Source: Kondoa malvinella | Taxonomy: Eukaryota > Basidiomycota > Agaricostilbomycetes > Agaricostilbales > Kondoaceae | Reading direction: 5' to 3' | DNA: 64,000 nucleotides | NCBI GenBank assembly: GCA_039545315.1 | Contig: BCIM01000015.1 | Location: forward strand, 134,522 to 198,521 | Notes under the pieces: generated by a model | The model's database searches: none | What the model was told of the DNA's origin: nothing | What the model saw: only the letters and a program-made list of their open reading frames with translations | Made by a program: the position numbers and the translations under genes | Shown: piece after piece, positions 42,243 through 56,000 of the stretch | Layout: each line of letters starts with the position of its first letter | Position numbering within the stretch: position 1 is the first letter of the stretch

Positions 42243-44743
42243 TCATCGTGTGAGACTACATCGTCTACGAGCGGGAAAAAGACTGACAGTGTCCTTGCGT
42301 GCGGCAATGGAAGAAGGTGGCGGCCTTTCTCCAGGCCACAGATGCCACAGACTCGTCGAAGCTTGATGTTCGCGATCAGTCTCTCCATCCTTTCCGTCTT
42401 CTCTTGCTAATCGCCTCTTTCGCTCCATGTTGGCAGCTCTTAAGATCTGTTTGCGGCGGTCCTTTCGAACTTTTTTGGTTGCACCGGCAAATCGCTCATC
42501 CCATTTCTGCCTGCCTTGAAGATATCGTTTGACTGGCTGCTCGTGCAGAAGCCCAATGTTGTCTGGATCCAGTTGCAGAGCATCGATGTCGCTGGCTGGC
42601 TCCAGATCGCGAATGACACCACGGACTCTGGAAAGCCGATCAGATAATCATCGTCAGTAATGGCGACCACTCACGACACCCTCTCGCGTATCATATGATT
42701 TTCGAAAGCAGGTCTCTGTGACTTGTCAGATCGCAACGACAGTGTGCAAGCATGCTCACATGAAATGGGTTTGACGCGGAATAGATGGTCTCTTTTAACC
42801 TGTCCAATTTGCGTTGGCTGATGCGTTCTTCTGACAATGCATTCATTGGTTCCGAATCATCCATACCTCGGGTGAAGTCTCGTGGCCTCGCATACGCCGA
42901 TGCTCGTACTGGATCGGTCTGTGCTGGCACAGAATTGGCTGCAAGATCAACTGTGGGCGATGTGACACTTTTGCAGAAAGAAGCAATGGCGCGATAGCAA
43001 TAACGAGCCGGAGGGATGAAAGCGAAGAGAGGAAGATCGTGACACATGCCATCATCTGCCCAAGACTGATTAAATCGTGCTACAGGTACGCAAGCTGTTT
43101 GCGTACATATCTGAAGATGCACGTTGGTCGGCTCGTGATTTTTGGCAAGACGAACCCGCTTTTCATTATCGTGACGACTCAGCAAGGCTTCTCGCAGAGA
43201 ATATTCGTTTGGATGTGCTGCCCGATGAGCGGCATAGACAATCTCGTCCCTGAGCACTTCGCCATCACCGCACATGATGTATAAAGGCGGAAGGCCGGCT
43301 AGAGAGGGTTGCAGTGCCGGACTAACGAGAGGGTGTGAAAGCTGAACATTCGTTGCATAGAGATGGAGCTGGCAAAGTGTCATCGGCTAATTCTATGTTT
43401 CGATTTTTATCAGACACTCACTTGATCGCGAAATTCGACCTGTTGACCATCTATTTCCAGCATAATTGGTGCATCTGGTTCAGTCTTTTGGCCTAAATCG
43501 CTGGGGCCGTTTGCGTTGTCCGAGGTGATCTCGCTTTGCATGTCATAGCTCGATGGCGGAAATCGAGTAGCCATAGTACCATTCTGCTGCTGCCGATCCG
43601 CTTCTCTTTTAGCATGAGTTGCTTTACGTTGTATGCTTTCGGCTGTCGTGGCAGTCGAAGTCTCATTTAAGAAGGTGTCCACCCGCTGTCGGTCTTCAGG
43701 TGGCAGGGGCGGCCATAGAGTTGACGGTTTGTGTATGAAGCCGTGAGGCGGTATTACGTCTGTGTCTGCATTGGTCATGACCGATGGAAACGATTCGCAC
43801 AGTTCAGTCCAAGGCGACAGAAGCATTGCGCCTGCTGGCAGTGGAAGTCCGGCGTCGCGCAACAGACAGAGCAATGCGAGGCAGATGTTGCCACCAGCCG
43901 AGTCGCCAGCGAGGACTATTCGCGCAGGATTTACCGGCTTGTGTTCGGCACCTTCTGGCGGTCGAAGTAGGTAGAGGTAGGCGGCAAGACAATCCTGCAG
44001 TGCGCAGGGGAAGGGATACTGTGGGCTAAGGCGATAGCTGACTGCAAAGGCACGCGCTCCAGCTTTCGTTGCCATTCGCCAAATTGAGTATCTATGAGTG
44101 TTCAGGCTGCCAAAGTAGAAGCCACCTAGTGGTCGGTGAGCGTGCGAAACAGGCATACCGCCAAGCTCTCACCTCCATGCATGTAGAACATACAAGTCTG
44201 TTCGTCCGGGGCAGGTCCGTCTGGCGCAGAATCAGAAGGAGAGATGTGCTGGTCGTTCTCTTTCAGCCTTTCTTCATTCGACGGATCCCAGTCGCGCTTC
44301 GCAGCGATCCACTCTGCAGCGATATATCCCTCAGCCCTTTGCTGCCACCACATCTGACCGCCAAACAGCGCATCCATTGTTTCTACACCGATATGCTCGA
44401 TCAAGATTCTAGCCGCCTGATCGGCCATCTCCAAAGGTATCTTGACGGCAACGACAGTACTCCAGGACGGAGATGGTATGTGAATGTTGCAGAAAGACTG
44501 AAGATCTTCTACTGTGCCTTCTGTCGCTTGCCGCAAAAACTTCTTGATGAGTCGAAAGGCTGTATCAAAGGAGATGTCTTTTGAGCGAGCGACAGAGCGT
44601 TTCTTGATCTTCTTCTTCTGAGCGAAATGCAAGAGCACCATCCATCCGACGCGGGCAGCCAACGAAACGAGATTGATACCGCTCATGATCTCAAGCACAC
44701 ACACTGTCCGAGCAGTAGAGACTACAAAGAGCAGCTCAATCAC
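42243..44743 (-). CDS. hormone-sensitive-lipase-type alpha/beta hydrolase
   Basis: Model complement(42243..42627, 42675..42715, 42760..43368, 43422..44125, 44173..44743), 769 aa. The oxyanion motif HGGGFYFGS is completed across an intron (CMFYMHGG then GFYFGS); SYRLSPQYPFPCALQD, nucleophile GDSAGGN, LSPWTEL, and a later LPPLYIMCGDGEVLRDE with the acid residue follow, as in the HSL/AADAC (family IV) esterases. An N-terminal hydrophobic segment suggests membrane or lipid-droplet anchoring. A long Thr/Ser/Gln-rich insertion lies between the second half-domain blocks. The C-terminus is basic (KKVRKDRRKQ, ERKRRLARED). The catalytic His is probably in the NPFHRPAF segment. Large fungal members act on acylglycerols or sterol esters. 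Confidence 0.82.
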
Positions 44744-45179
44744 ACATCCTTGATGCGGCCGGGCAGCAACACAAAGCGAAACAAGAGAGACCGAGGTGTA
44801 GTCTTGACTTCAGGACAAATACGAGAGGTTCTGTTGATGGAAGCAGGAGACCTGATCAATCTGATTCACCACATAGATCTTTAAGGGTATCACTGCCTCT
44901 TGATTGCTTGGAAACAGCAGTAAATGAACCCATGGCCTGATAATCCAATGACAATCCAAAGTTGTTATTCGCCGACAGAGAGTGGAGCAAGTCTGCGACA
45001 ATCGGTGCCTGCTCGTCCACGGCATACAATACGGACAGGACAGCTTGGTGACGGGGAGCTCGGGCTCTTGCTGAGCGTTCTGGATACAACAACGGCGTAC
45101 TATGTCAAGAACGATTTTCATTTCGGTCTCATTTTCCGTATACTTTACTGCGAGACCTACTGCGAGACCTCGACTACTA
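44744..45179. other. intergenic region
   Basis: 436 nt between the lipase start and the stop of the Pro-rich gene. Short overlapping frames only; no RNA gene or repeat seen. Confidence 0.4.
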
Positions 45180-48100
45180 CTATTCCTTGCCTAAGCCCTC
45201 CTCTCTGCCATTCTCCTTGCGCTGGAGCCATGCAGCGTATTGTGCATCGAGCGCCTTGTAGAAGGTTTGCGCTGGCAGCTGTCGCACGATATCGCTCAGC
45301 CTGAACAACATCTCTTCTTGATCCACGCCAGCCTTGGTCGCCATCTCCAATGCCAGTTTAAAGACCAAAAATGTTGTTAACGAGAGTGAAGTTTGTTGAA
45401 GCGGCATTGGAGCACCTAGAAGGACAGCCCGACTAATGTTGTCTTGTCGGTGTTCTGCTGTCTTTGCAGCTGGCGGTGTTCGTGTTGCTGCTCCTTCGCT
45501 GCTGCGGACGACATGCAGGAATATCTCGATGATGTTGTTCACGTCTTGGAATTGAGCAGAGACAAATTGGTTCAAGACATCAGGTGAAGAGTCGCCTCTT
45601 TGTTCGACCCAGTGATGAGCGATATCATTGAACGTTGTAGGCTATGCAAATGATGAGGTTGACCTCAACTTGTGTTGAAGAAACTCACGAGATCTGGATC
45701 AGCTACATGGATCTTGCCAAACCAGCCTGACTCGACAGTCGTCAGGCCTCCCTTCGGATCCGCAATTGGCACTATAGACCAAGCATCGGTCTCTCCTGAG
45801 CGCACCCATTTTGCCTCTGACAGAGGATTATCAATGTCAAGATGAGCTATAATGGTAACCATCTGAGATGCAGGTGCTGATGTACCAGCTTCGCTTGCTT
45901 TCAAAGACGCCAGACGATGTAGAGGCGGCAAAAGAGGCGTCGATTCGCTCTTGTCTTCCTGATCATCTGGGGTGTCCCAACCTTCCTCGATAGCGGCTCG
46001 ATCCACAATATAATAGTCGTCGGTGTGAGGATCAAATGCCTCGACCTGCGGCGAATCAGTTTGTGCACACAAAAATGCAGGGTGAAACACTGACAAGCAG
46101 ACCTTTACATATCCGCAAGTCATCGACCGCATGAGCTGTCGAAGCAGGAGAGATGTCCACAAGAAGCTCGATACGGCCTTCTTTTCGGAAAATCTTTATT
46201 TCGGACACGATGAACGAATCCAATATCAGACGACGAGAGTTACGAGCGTATGAGATGGATATTCGGTCTGGTGATGACTGATCTTGTGGAGCTTGATCAG
46301 TATTGGGAACATCCTGCTCCGCTTTCGACTCTTCAGCGTCTGTGGCCTCTTTCTTTGCAGTCAAGGAGCCAAGCACATCCGCGTCTTCGTTGTCGTCTTC
46401 GGGATACTCGTCCGGCTTATTAGCATCTGGACCAGCTATAATATCTTCGATGCGAGGCGTAATCTCAGAAGATTCCACAGATTCGGTTTTCACGACTGGT
46501 TCGGGTAAACCTGATTCGGCGGATTGAGGTAGAGATGAGGGCGCGCCAATAGCTTCAGAAGAGGAGATTGAAGTCTTGGAGACTGCCTTTTGGAGATAAT
46601 TCATGGCTTCGCCGTTGTCAGAAATGGGTGCACAAAAGTAGATACGCAATCGGCTGTTCTCGCGATTGGCTGGCGGAAGATGCAAGGCGGAATCATGCGT
46701 CTTGACAGATACATGGTCATCAAAGACGGATGCAGGCGAGGCAGATGGTAGAGTAGCAGGCTCAAGAGAGGTCGGAGCCTCTGATCGTATCTTCTTGCCT
46801 TGGCCTTCTGCCTCGAGGCGACTTTCTTCATCTTCATCTCGCGCATGTTTGTTGTTGCTTTCTGCCTTGATAGTCGGTGATTCGCTCGTTGAAGCAGGAA
46901 GATCTTCCCCGGCTGGACCAGATTCACTAGTTATAGTCGGCAAGATGCCATCGATCGGAGCAGGCCCATTCAAGAGAGATGCTTCCTTCGTGTCTTCTTC
47001 CTTTTCTGCTTCAACTTGTGGCCTGATGCTGTCCACCGACATATCACCAGCCTCGCTTGTCGGCTTGTTTTCTCCTCGCCCGCTATCAGCACCATCAACA
47101 CTCTCAACACCTCCCGCAGATCCATGCTGCTCATGTTCATGACTTGGTTCTGCTTTCCAACTCCAATCCAGCTCTTTGATCTCCAACCCAACAATCCTGA
47201 AATCGGTCAAAGTCTTGCGTTGCTCTTTGACTTTATCGCCTTTGCGTTCGGGATGCGGTGAATGTCTTTCTTCTCCTTTACCCCAAGTCCGGTTTCGCTT
47301 TGCACCAGTGGCATTAGTAGCAGCCCGACGATCTCCACGATTATCTCTTCGACCTTGTCCACCTCGCTGGTTGTTATGAGGTCCCCGCCCAGCTCCGTCT
47401 CTTCTGCCATCGCGGAATCGAGGAACTTGCTCGCCTGTTCGCATGAGAGGTGGACCAGATCGGCCTGGAGGTGGGGCTGCATTGCCTTTGCGCTCATAGA
47501 TTCCTCGATTTGGTCGGTTGGCATCGACGACCGGTTTCGGCGGTAAAGGGATGCCAGGAGATGGAAGTGTAGAAGCCAAGGAAGGGCCAGGAGGTCCAGA
47601 AGGTAAGCGAGGTGATTGACTATTCTGACTGCGCGAAAGGTTATTGTTGTTGAAGTTCATGGGCGGAGGACCACGGTTATTGAGATTGTAACCATTTTGA
47701 CCTCCGCGCGGAAGAACGTGTGGCAATGCGGCAGGAGGAGGACCGCTCATTGGCATTGGCGGACCATCTAAGCGAGCCTTTTTAGCTCTATGCATTTCAT
47801 GCCCTGATTGATATCCGGGCGGAGGTGGTGGAGGGAAGGAGCCGCCATAGCCAGGCATTGGCTGGCCACCATAAGGCTGAGGCGGAGCAGGATAATAAGG
47901 GCCTGAAGCTGATCTAGGTGGCATTCCCATTGAAGGCGGAGGCGGTGGGGGAGGCATGGCCATTGAATATGAAGGTGCTCGAGCACCATATTGAGCTGGA
48001 GGAGGCGGCGGAGGAGGCATTGATGAAGGAGACTGATTGGGTTGAGGACTGTATGACGGAGTTTGAGAAGGCCCGGAAGATGTGGACGGAGAATAGACTC

Positions 48101-48499
48101 CTGGCGCAGACGGCTGATAGCCCGCATGAGCTGAAGCAGGTCGTTGCATCTGGTTTCCGTCTGAACATAGTCAAAAAAAGGCAAAAAATAGCAAGAAACT
48201 GAATGAGGAAACGTATTCAAAGACAGAAAGAGAAACAGAAGCGCACATCCATAATTGCGCCATGGGTCTGGGGCATTGGCCATTGCAGGCGTGCTCGGAG
48301 CAGACATGGCCATCGATCCTTGGCCATTCACACCTGGCGGCGGTGGAGGAGGTTGATTGAATGCAGGAGGCTGACCTACTGGCAAAGGCAAGCCATAGGT
48401 ACTTGGAGAGGCTCCAGGAGCTGCGGGGTAGGTCTGCGGCTGCGGCTTGTAATTTGCAGCCAACCCAAATGGGTTGTCGCTGTTAAAAGAGCGCTTCAT
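45180..48499 (-). CDS. large Pro-rich/RGG protein with conserved C-terminal domain
   Basis: Model complement(45180..45641, 45689..46045, 46095..48160, 48247..48499), 1045 aa. The N-terminus is Pro/Gly/Gln-rich with poly-Pro tracts and an Arg/Gly segment (about residues 235-300), then an acidic disordered middle. A folded C-terminal part contains RISISYARNSRRLILDSFIVSEIKIF, GRIELLVDISP, GLLVEAFDPHTDDYYIVDR, then a segment ending in a helical FVVKLA-like bundle (LNQFVSAQFQDVNNIIEIFLHVV). RGG and poly-Pro regions suggest RNA or cytoskeletal contact. I recall similar proteins in other basidiomycetes without a known function; no name is given. The first intron (86 nt) is the longest intron fixed in this window. 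Confidence 0.75.
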
Positions 48500-48937
48500 G
48501 AATCACGACTGCGTAACCACAGAGCGAATAAATGAGCTCTGATTGATTGAACGAGACGAGAGAGAATGTATTCTTGAGAACTTTGCAAATCTGGTGGGAT
48601 GGCGGATGGGAGCAAAAGACAAGTTTGAGCAAAGTCGCCGTGACACACCAAGCAGCAGACGGGCAAAATAGGTACGCCCCTGCTGTCCCTGTGAATATCG
48701 ACCATCGCCAATCGAATACATGCTACAGCGCCGAACCAAACAACTTCCATCATACTTCAGCTGCAACCCTTCGTAAAGCCATTGAGCTGTCTCAAGCGAC
48801 TTGCAAGACCTCTCGGCTATCTCAGATCTTGCTCAGCAATAGGTGGCAGTAGACTCCGGCTTCCATACTCAACGTCTCAAGCCAATCAAGCGAAGCATCT
48901 GTTCTCCTCCGTCACACCTGTCAGGAAATATACAGCT
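48500..48937. promoter_or_regulatory. divergent intergenic region
   Basis: 438 nt between divergent starts. The aminopeptidase frame is open upstream to about 48782 and would encode an Arg/Leu/Ser-rich presequence-like stretch, but only a TTG is present there, so the ATG at 48938 is used. A non-AUG mitochondrial isoform is possible. Confidence 0.4.
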
Positions 48938-51559
48938 ATGACGACGTCAGCAGCAGCACAGCTGAATGCGCCGGATCCAGCATCAGCGTCCAATTTCTAC
49001 GCCGGAGCTCAGACGAAGCACTTGCATCTCGACTGGACAGTTGACTTCGACAACAAGCTCATCTACGGCTCCGCAGAGCACACTGTGCTCGTCAGCAAGG
49101 ACAATGTAGCCGAATTCACTCTTGACACGAGTTATCTGCGTATTGACAAGATTTCCGTCGACGGCATTGATGTCGAAGTGAAGCTACATCCGCGCGTGCC
49201 CGTACTAGGTTCTAAGCTTGTGGTTGCGCTGCCTGCCGGTGTCAAGAAGGACCAAACAGTGCAAGTCAAGATTGATTACAGCACAACAAACGAATGCACT
49301 GCTTTGGGTTGGCTCGAAAAGGAACAAACCAGCGACGGAACGCATCCTTTCGTGTACTCGCAGTGTCAAGCAATCCATGCGCGATCTCTGTTCCCTTGTC
49401 AAGATACACCAGCAGTTAAAATGACTTACTCTGGCTCGGTCCGATCTTCTCTGGATGGTTGCATTCCCTTGCTCAGTGCTAGGCGTACATCTCCACCCGC
49501 AACCGAAGCTGCAGGCAAAGCTGGAACAGTCTATCATTATGATCAACCGGTCGCCATGCCTTCGTATCTCGTCGCTATTGCTGGAGGAAGTCTTGAATAC
49601 CAGTCCCTTGGATCTCGAAGCGGAGTATGGGCAGAGCCCAGTGTTTTGAAGAGCGCTGCTGTACGTATGACTAGCTTTTCAGCTTTGGCGCATGCTCATT
49701 GAGCGACGATAGTGGGAATTCGAGGAAACCGAAACCTTTATCGATACTGCCGAGAAGCTAGTCGGCAAGTATGAATGGGGAGATTACGATGTTCTTGTGC
49801 TTCCCAAGAGCTTCCCTTATGGTTAGTGCTATTTACGTATCGGGGAGACTGTGATAATTGACGTATTCCATATCATTAGGCGGTATGGAGGTGAGAGGTC
49901 ACACAAACAGCATCATGGACGGGCGACTAAACAATAGTCGTCGGTAGAACACTAATTTGACCTTCCTCACTCCAACTTTACTGGCTGGTGATCGTTCTTT
50001 GGTGGATGTCGTTGCCCACGAAGGATCGCATAGTTGGTTTGGTAATAACGTCGGATGCCGTGCGTCATGAGGGTTGTCCTGCGTTATTAGGGTTAACCTG
50101 CGTTCCTGCGTCATTAGGGTCATGGTCCAGCTTCTGGCTCAACGAAGGATTCACTGTATGTCTTATTCCTGAGACTTTGTTCCTTCGCTGAAGTTTTCAC
50201 AAGACCTATCTCGAGCGCTTGATCCTCCGCGAGCTTTATGGTGAGGCCTCGAGGTCGTTCTCCTACATTATCGGTTATCGAGCGCTGGTCGCTTCGCTGA
50301 AGGAGTTTGAGAAGACGCCAAAGTGTCAGTTTATCGTTTCATCATGGCATCATCGAGGCTGACGATAGACTGACAGACCAAAGACTTCATATCGACTTTG
50401 CGACTGGTGAGGACCCTGACGATGCGTTCTGTACGTTTCTGTGCCTGCTTCTCCTTCAGTACTGAAAAGTCGTATAGCTACTGTGCCTTATGACAGTAAG
50501 TAGAGCATCAGCTTCGCTTGCTCGGGCTTACAGCTTGGACAGAGGGATCAAACTTCTTGCTCTACTTAGAACGTACTGTCGGCGGGCTCGACATCTTCTT
50601 GCCTTATCTTCGGGACTATGTTTCGACCTTTCGAGGAAAAGCAATTACTACCGACATGTTCCGGGAACACATGTACAAGTTCTTTGGCGACAAGCACGGC
50701 TCTGAGGTCACCAGTAAGCTGGATGCTGTGGACTGGGAAGCTTGGCTATATGGAGAAGGCACCGTGAGTCGACATACATCCTTCTGAAGTGGCTTAACGG
50801 CATGAGCAGAAGCTTCCCGTCGACATGCCAGCAACCTACGATACTACTTTAGCCGACAAGGCTTATGACTTGGCTGACCGATGGGACAAGAGCACCACGC
50901 CGGCTCAAGCAAAGACCGACTTCAACAAGGATGACCTGAAAGACTTTTCATCTGGTCAGATCGGTGAGCGGCAATTTTCTGCTCGTCAATCTTATGTACT
51001 GACCTGCGGACTAGTTGTATTCCTTGAGCGTCTAGAAGGCATGAAGCCTTTATCAGCTGGTCTTCTAGATGTCATGAACAATGCCTATGAATTCGATAAC
51101 ACCTCCAGCGCCGAGATTCGTCTTCGATGGTATAATCTAGCTTTGAAACCAGAGAGCGGTGGAAAGTATGCTCCTTCAGCTTGCGAATGGTAAGTCAGCT
51201 TCTGTAGTTTGTATTGGTGGTGCTGACGCTTGAACGATAGGGTCGCTGACAAAGGTATCTTCAGCCAAGTTCTGTACTGTGTTCATCCGCTAAACAATAT
51301 CATATAATCAGGGCGCATGAAGGTAGATTTGAGCGCCGTCTATGTCATGTCGCTGACTAAAATCTGTGATGTAGTTCTGCAGACCAACCTACCGAGCCGT
51401 GTACGGGCTAGACAAGAAGCTCGCCAGAGATACTTTCAGTGCCAACCAGGCTTTCTATCACCCTATCGCCAGAAACATGATTTACAAGGTATCTTTGCCA
51501 TCCCTGCCTTACCACAACTCTGAAAAGATTGCTAGGATTTGCACATGGACGGAGCTTGA
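48938..51559 (+). CDS. leukotriene-A4-hydrolase-type M1 aminopeptidase
   Basis: Outer bounds of a gene with about ten or more exons, roughly 620-640 aa; only several junctions were fixed. Order: [56 protein letters not shown] (exopeptidase GxMEN), zinc site [10 protein letters not shown] (HExxH) with the third ligand in [32 protein letters not shown], and a C-terminal helical domain ending [19 protein letters not shown]. This is the LTA4H/Lap2 family, cytosolic or nuclear, with aminopeptidase and sometimes epoxide-hydrolase activity. HExxH has Gly where most members have Ile. A 58-59 nt intron between GCR and SWSS contains an internal direct repeat. Confidence 0.9.
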
Positions 51560-51609
51560 TGCATGCAGTGCGATTATTCCAGTGCAATGTAATATACAAG
51601 GTGCCAATC

Positions 51610-52954
51610 TTATGAACTGGGGTATTTCTTCCCTGATGTATCTACCTCCTTGATGATGCCAGAGTTGACCAATCGCATGAATTCTCTATCCTGATCTCTA
51701 CCTAACCGCTTCGCTATTTGTTTCGCGGATTGTACCAAAACCGGCGAGCATTCCACATCCAGTCTGAGGCTGGGCGACACTAATGGATCCCCTCTTGATG
51801 CGCCCACGTTGAGCGAGCACACTTTCTGTCCCTTATCTGCTATCCCTTTGACTAATCTAAGTTGGAACATCAGTATAATCACTGCCAGCGTGAATAAAAA
51901 ACTGACCGATAAGCAGAATACGTTGCCAAACTGCTGCCAATGACCAATATCTGACTTGCCTCCGCAACTAATCTTTTCCCTCTCTCCTTCACTTCATCGT
52001 CTATATTCTGCCCAAAGAAGATTACAGCAGGTTTAACCACTCCGGATCCACAACTAGGACACTCCGGTACTTTGAACGTATCGTAAGATCGATTTTTCAG
52101 ATCCACATCGCCATCTGGGTTTTGCCGAGGCTCTTTGCCCGTTTGTTCGAGCTGTTGAGCGTATTCTGCCCATTCTGGATTCAAGGCAGAAAGTTGATCT
52201 TGCATGTCGTCTCTGTCGTGCGTTGCTTTGCAGGCTATTCATTGTATTAGGTCTAGCGCTGTAGCTGAGAGGGAAGCAACGCACTCAGACACACAACGGA
52301 TTTTAGCGTTCCGTGTAATTCGAGGATATTGGCTTGATCTGATTCATGAAAGGCTTTGTGATGCAGTCGATCCACATTCTATCGCCTATCAGCGGGATAT
52401 GTTATAAAGAGGGAGAGCTCACCTGAGTGATGAGATTCTGGAAGACGCCTAAACGATGTAATGCAGCGATAGCGAAGTGTGACTTGTTTGCTTGAGCTAC
52501 TCTGACAGGTGGGTAGCCGAGGTATGATCTAGCCCAATAGCGCTGCCTGAATTCCTGGCTTTCCTTTGTGTCATCAGACTAGATTTCGACTTGCAATGCA
52601 AAGCGCCAACCTAGCTGTGAACCTGATCGGCGTCAGCGGTGATACCGAGACTGTACGGAGGAACTCACTCGTGGAAGAAGATTGGCCTGTGGTTTTTGTT
52701 GATAGTATAGGACTGCACCAAATAGTAAGATGCATTGCCATAAAGTAGCTCGCAGAACATACGCCGTGTTGCCCTCGATATGCTCTGATCCCACTGTCAA
52801 CCGAGATACCTGCTCCAGTGAGCACCAGCGTTTTGCTGTCGCCTTGAATGAGGAAGTCTGCCAGTCGATCTATTGCTTGAGCTGCTGTTGGTGTGATATG
52901 CTGCGATAACGTCGAGCCTGAAGCCACTGGTATTGTAGGCATTGACATTCTCAT
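51610..52954 (-). CDS. SIRT4-type sirtuin (NAD-dependent deacylase)
   Basis: Outer bounds; parts of the splice pattern fixed, including an exon at 52611..52622. Blocks: TLVLTGAGISVDSGIRAYRG, SYTINKNHRPIFFHEF, RQRYWARSYLGYPP, NVDRLHHKAFH, ELHGT with the catalytic His, first zinc pair CLTC (completed by splicing near 52220-52300), CPSCGSGVVKPAVIFFGQ with the second pair, and ILVIGSSLATYSAYR. Length, the RQRYWAR element and NPDW-like LNPEW match class II (SIRT4) sirtuins of mitochondria, which act as lipoamidase, ADP-ribosyltransferase or deacylase. A 12-nt exon (GTTCACAGCTAG) codes FTAS and preserves HEF-x-AS-x-EFRQRYW. Stop codons of this gene and the aminopeptidase are 50 nt apart (convergent). 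Confidence 0.9.
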
Positions 52955-53061
52955 CCTTGCTGTTGCTGTTCTCTGCTCCAGATCCTCTCCAGATCGACTA
53001 AACTACCTTAGCGACTTTCGACGATAGGCCAGTGCAAATATCCCAGAGTAGCGCGTAGAAG

Positions 53062-56000
53062 ATGCCTCTGAACTTGGAAGACCTATTGTATCCTTCTACA
53101 GCTTCTGCGAATCGAGTCGATTGGACGCAAATAGACAAAAAGGTCAAATCTGCTTCAAACACGTCGGCTGCCCTTGCTGTGTGCGACAGTCTTGTGAAGG
53201 CTAAGACCTATGATTGTGATAGACTCGCTACGAATGGACTGAGTACGGTTGCTGTGGATCAAGAGTCATGGCCGCCGTTTGCAAGCACGTCGAAAGTGAC
53301 GCTCGAAGCTCTGCCAGACGACCTGACTGTTTCTGCTTGGCTTGACCTGTGTGTTGTCCTTTGTATGCGCTCTACACATCGGCTGAGCGATTGTCAAGGA
53401 CTATACCTGGCGAAGACAATCGGAATCATGCAATCCAGCTTCTCACCTCCCAAGCTACAGACGATGTCATTGCAGATCAGCTAGTAGAGTTATTCGGCTA
53501 CGACAGAATAGACAGTATTCCACAAGCTCTCGCCCGCCGTGATGCTCTACGACGAGAGACTGCCAAACCTGCTTCTTCTCCTCTGAACCCTCAAGCGAGT
53601 CTATGGGAACCAACGCCAGCTAGATCTGCAACTGCTCCTTTAACGTCAGCAGTAGCTCAAGGTGGTTATGTACCTCAAGCGCAAATCACTTTCGAGACGC
53701 TGCAAAGCAAAGCTGAAGCAAAGAGGTTGCGGAATGAAGCGAGGAAGCTTGGTCATATGCAGCAGAAGAACGGTATGTCCTGGTCCATGTGTGATGATGT
53801 CTGCTCATGTGCATGGTCAGCTGGCCCGGAATATACATTGGAAGAAATGCAGCGCATAAGGGAAGCAGAATTACAAGCTGCTTCTTCTCGACCTCTGGCC
53901 AGTGGCAATTCTGTAGGTCACTCGAGATCCGCGTCGACTCGCGCTCACATCGCATCTACTTGGCAGAGAGATCAACAAGAAGAGCCAAAATACCCGCATA
54001 TTTACGCCGCTACGCAAAGTGGCAGCACTCTGTCCTTCAGCGGCCAGAAGTATAGTCTACCAGCTGGAACAAAGCGCATCGCACACGAGGTACGTGAAAG
54101 CACTGTTCAGCTTTATGATAATTAATTAGTCTCCGTTGAGTACAGAAATACGAAGAAGTCATCATACCGACGCCTTCAATCATGCCTATGAGATCGGAAG
54201 AGCGCTTGAGATCCATCTCTGAGCTTGATCCTCTAGCTCGAGGCTCTTTCCCCGTAAATTGAGAGCCTTTTAGCCGACATTGAGCTGATAAACTGTCTCA
54301 GGGCTATACAACGCTGAACAGACTACAATCAGTCGTCTTTCCTACTGCATATGAATCGAACGAAAACATGTTGGTTTGTGCCCCGACCGGTGCAGTATGT
54401 ACTACCTCATCATCCCAACCAATGCTCACTTCCTTGACAAGGGTAAAACCGACGTAGCAGTCCTCGCAGTCCTTCGAGCAATTTCACAAAATTCTACCCT
54501 CGTCTCAGCAGCTGATGGCAACAGAGCAAGGTTGAGCAGCTACGATTTCAAGATAGTCTATGTGGCGCCTATGAAAGCTCTTGCTGCCGAGATCACGCGG
54601 AAAATGAGCAAAAGGCTGAACTGGCTCGGGATCTCCGTTAGAGAACTGACTGGTAAGCTCTTCTTTTTCAGAGAAGGAGACAGGTGATAATGTGACCTAG
54701 GTGATATGCAATTGACCCGCAAGGAGATTGCTGAAACTCAAGTCATTGTTACTACGCCAGAGAAATGGGCAGTCGTTACGAACAAGAGCAGTTCAGAAGA
54801 AGAGTTGACTTCCGTATGTTCATGCGATGCTTTGCTAGTAAATGGCTCAAAAGATTGCATGGCCCCTACAGAAACTCAGGCTGCTGATTATCGACGAGGT
54901 CCATTTGCTGCACGATGATCGTGGTGCTGTTATCGAGACAATTGTTGCTCGGACTTTGCGCATGGTATGATATTGCCCCTCGCTCGCGGACATGGGCTGA
55001 AGCTAGCGATAGGTCGAGTCTAGTCAGCTTCTCATCCGAATCGTCGGGCTTTCGGCCACGTTGCCCAATTACATTGATGTTGCTGACTTTCTGGGGTAGG
55101 GCCGGTATTTCCTTCAGAAATGAGGAGCTAACCTTGATATACAGTGTCAACCGATACCAAGGTCTATTCTACTTTGACCAGAGCTTCCGACCTGTTCCTC
55201 TTGAACAACACTTTCTTGGTGTTAAAGGCAAAGTCAACAGCAGTGCTTCACGCGAGAACCTCGACATTGCGACCTTCGATAAAGTCTCTGATCTTCTACG
55301 CGATGGACATCAAGTCATGGTCTTCGTACATGCTCGAAAGGAGACGGTCAAGACTGCTATGATGCTGCGTGATCGGGTCAAAGCCGAGGGCATGCATGAT
55401 TTGGTCGATGCAACTCTGAACGACAAGTACAACTTGTTCAAGCGAGATGTTGGGCAATCAAGAAATCGTGAGATGCGAGAATTGTTCCAGGATGGCTTCG
55501 GGTAGGTTGATACGCTCGCATCGATGATCTGTGTCCTCATCACTTCTGCAGTATTCATCATGCTGGCATGCTTCGGTCCGATCGAACCTTGAGCGAAAGG
55601 ATGTTTGAGCAAAATGTCACCAAGGTGGCTGATACAGGTCAACGCTATGGTCTGGCAGCTGATAGGTAGCAACAGGTCTTGGTCTGCACAGCTACTTTGG
55701 CCTGGGGTGTCAATTTGCCGGCCTATGCTGTTGTCATCAAGGGAACCCAGATCTATGATGCATCAAAGGGTTCCTTCGTCGACCTGTCGATTCTCGACGT
55801 TCTTCAGGTGAAGCTCTCTTCTCTGCCACAAAGAGCTGTGCTGACATGCTCAGATTTTCGGTCGTGCTGGCCGGCCGCAATACGAGACCCATGGTATCGG
55901 TTATATCTGTACAACAGCTGATAAGGTCGACCACTATGTTTCTGCTATCACAGAGCAACATCCAATCGAGTCGAAGTAAGCACTCGAAGCCAGCCTCCGT

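Noticed and set aside
46303..47142. Plus-strand frames across the Pro-rich gene
   Set aside because: Shadows of the long minus-strand exon of the 1045-residue protein.
48782..48937. Upstream extension of the aminopeptidase frame with presequence-like residues
   Set aside because: Begins with TTG, no ATG in frame; kept only as a possible non-AUG isoform.
50040..50130. TTAGGG-like motifs in an aminopeptidase intron, possible interstitial telomere repeat
   Set aside because: Only isolated TTAGGG copies inside a small direct duplication; explained by intron-internal duplication.
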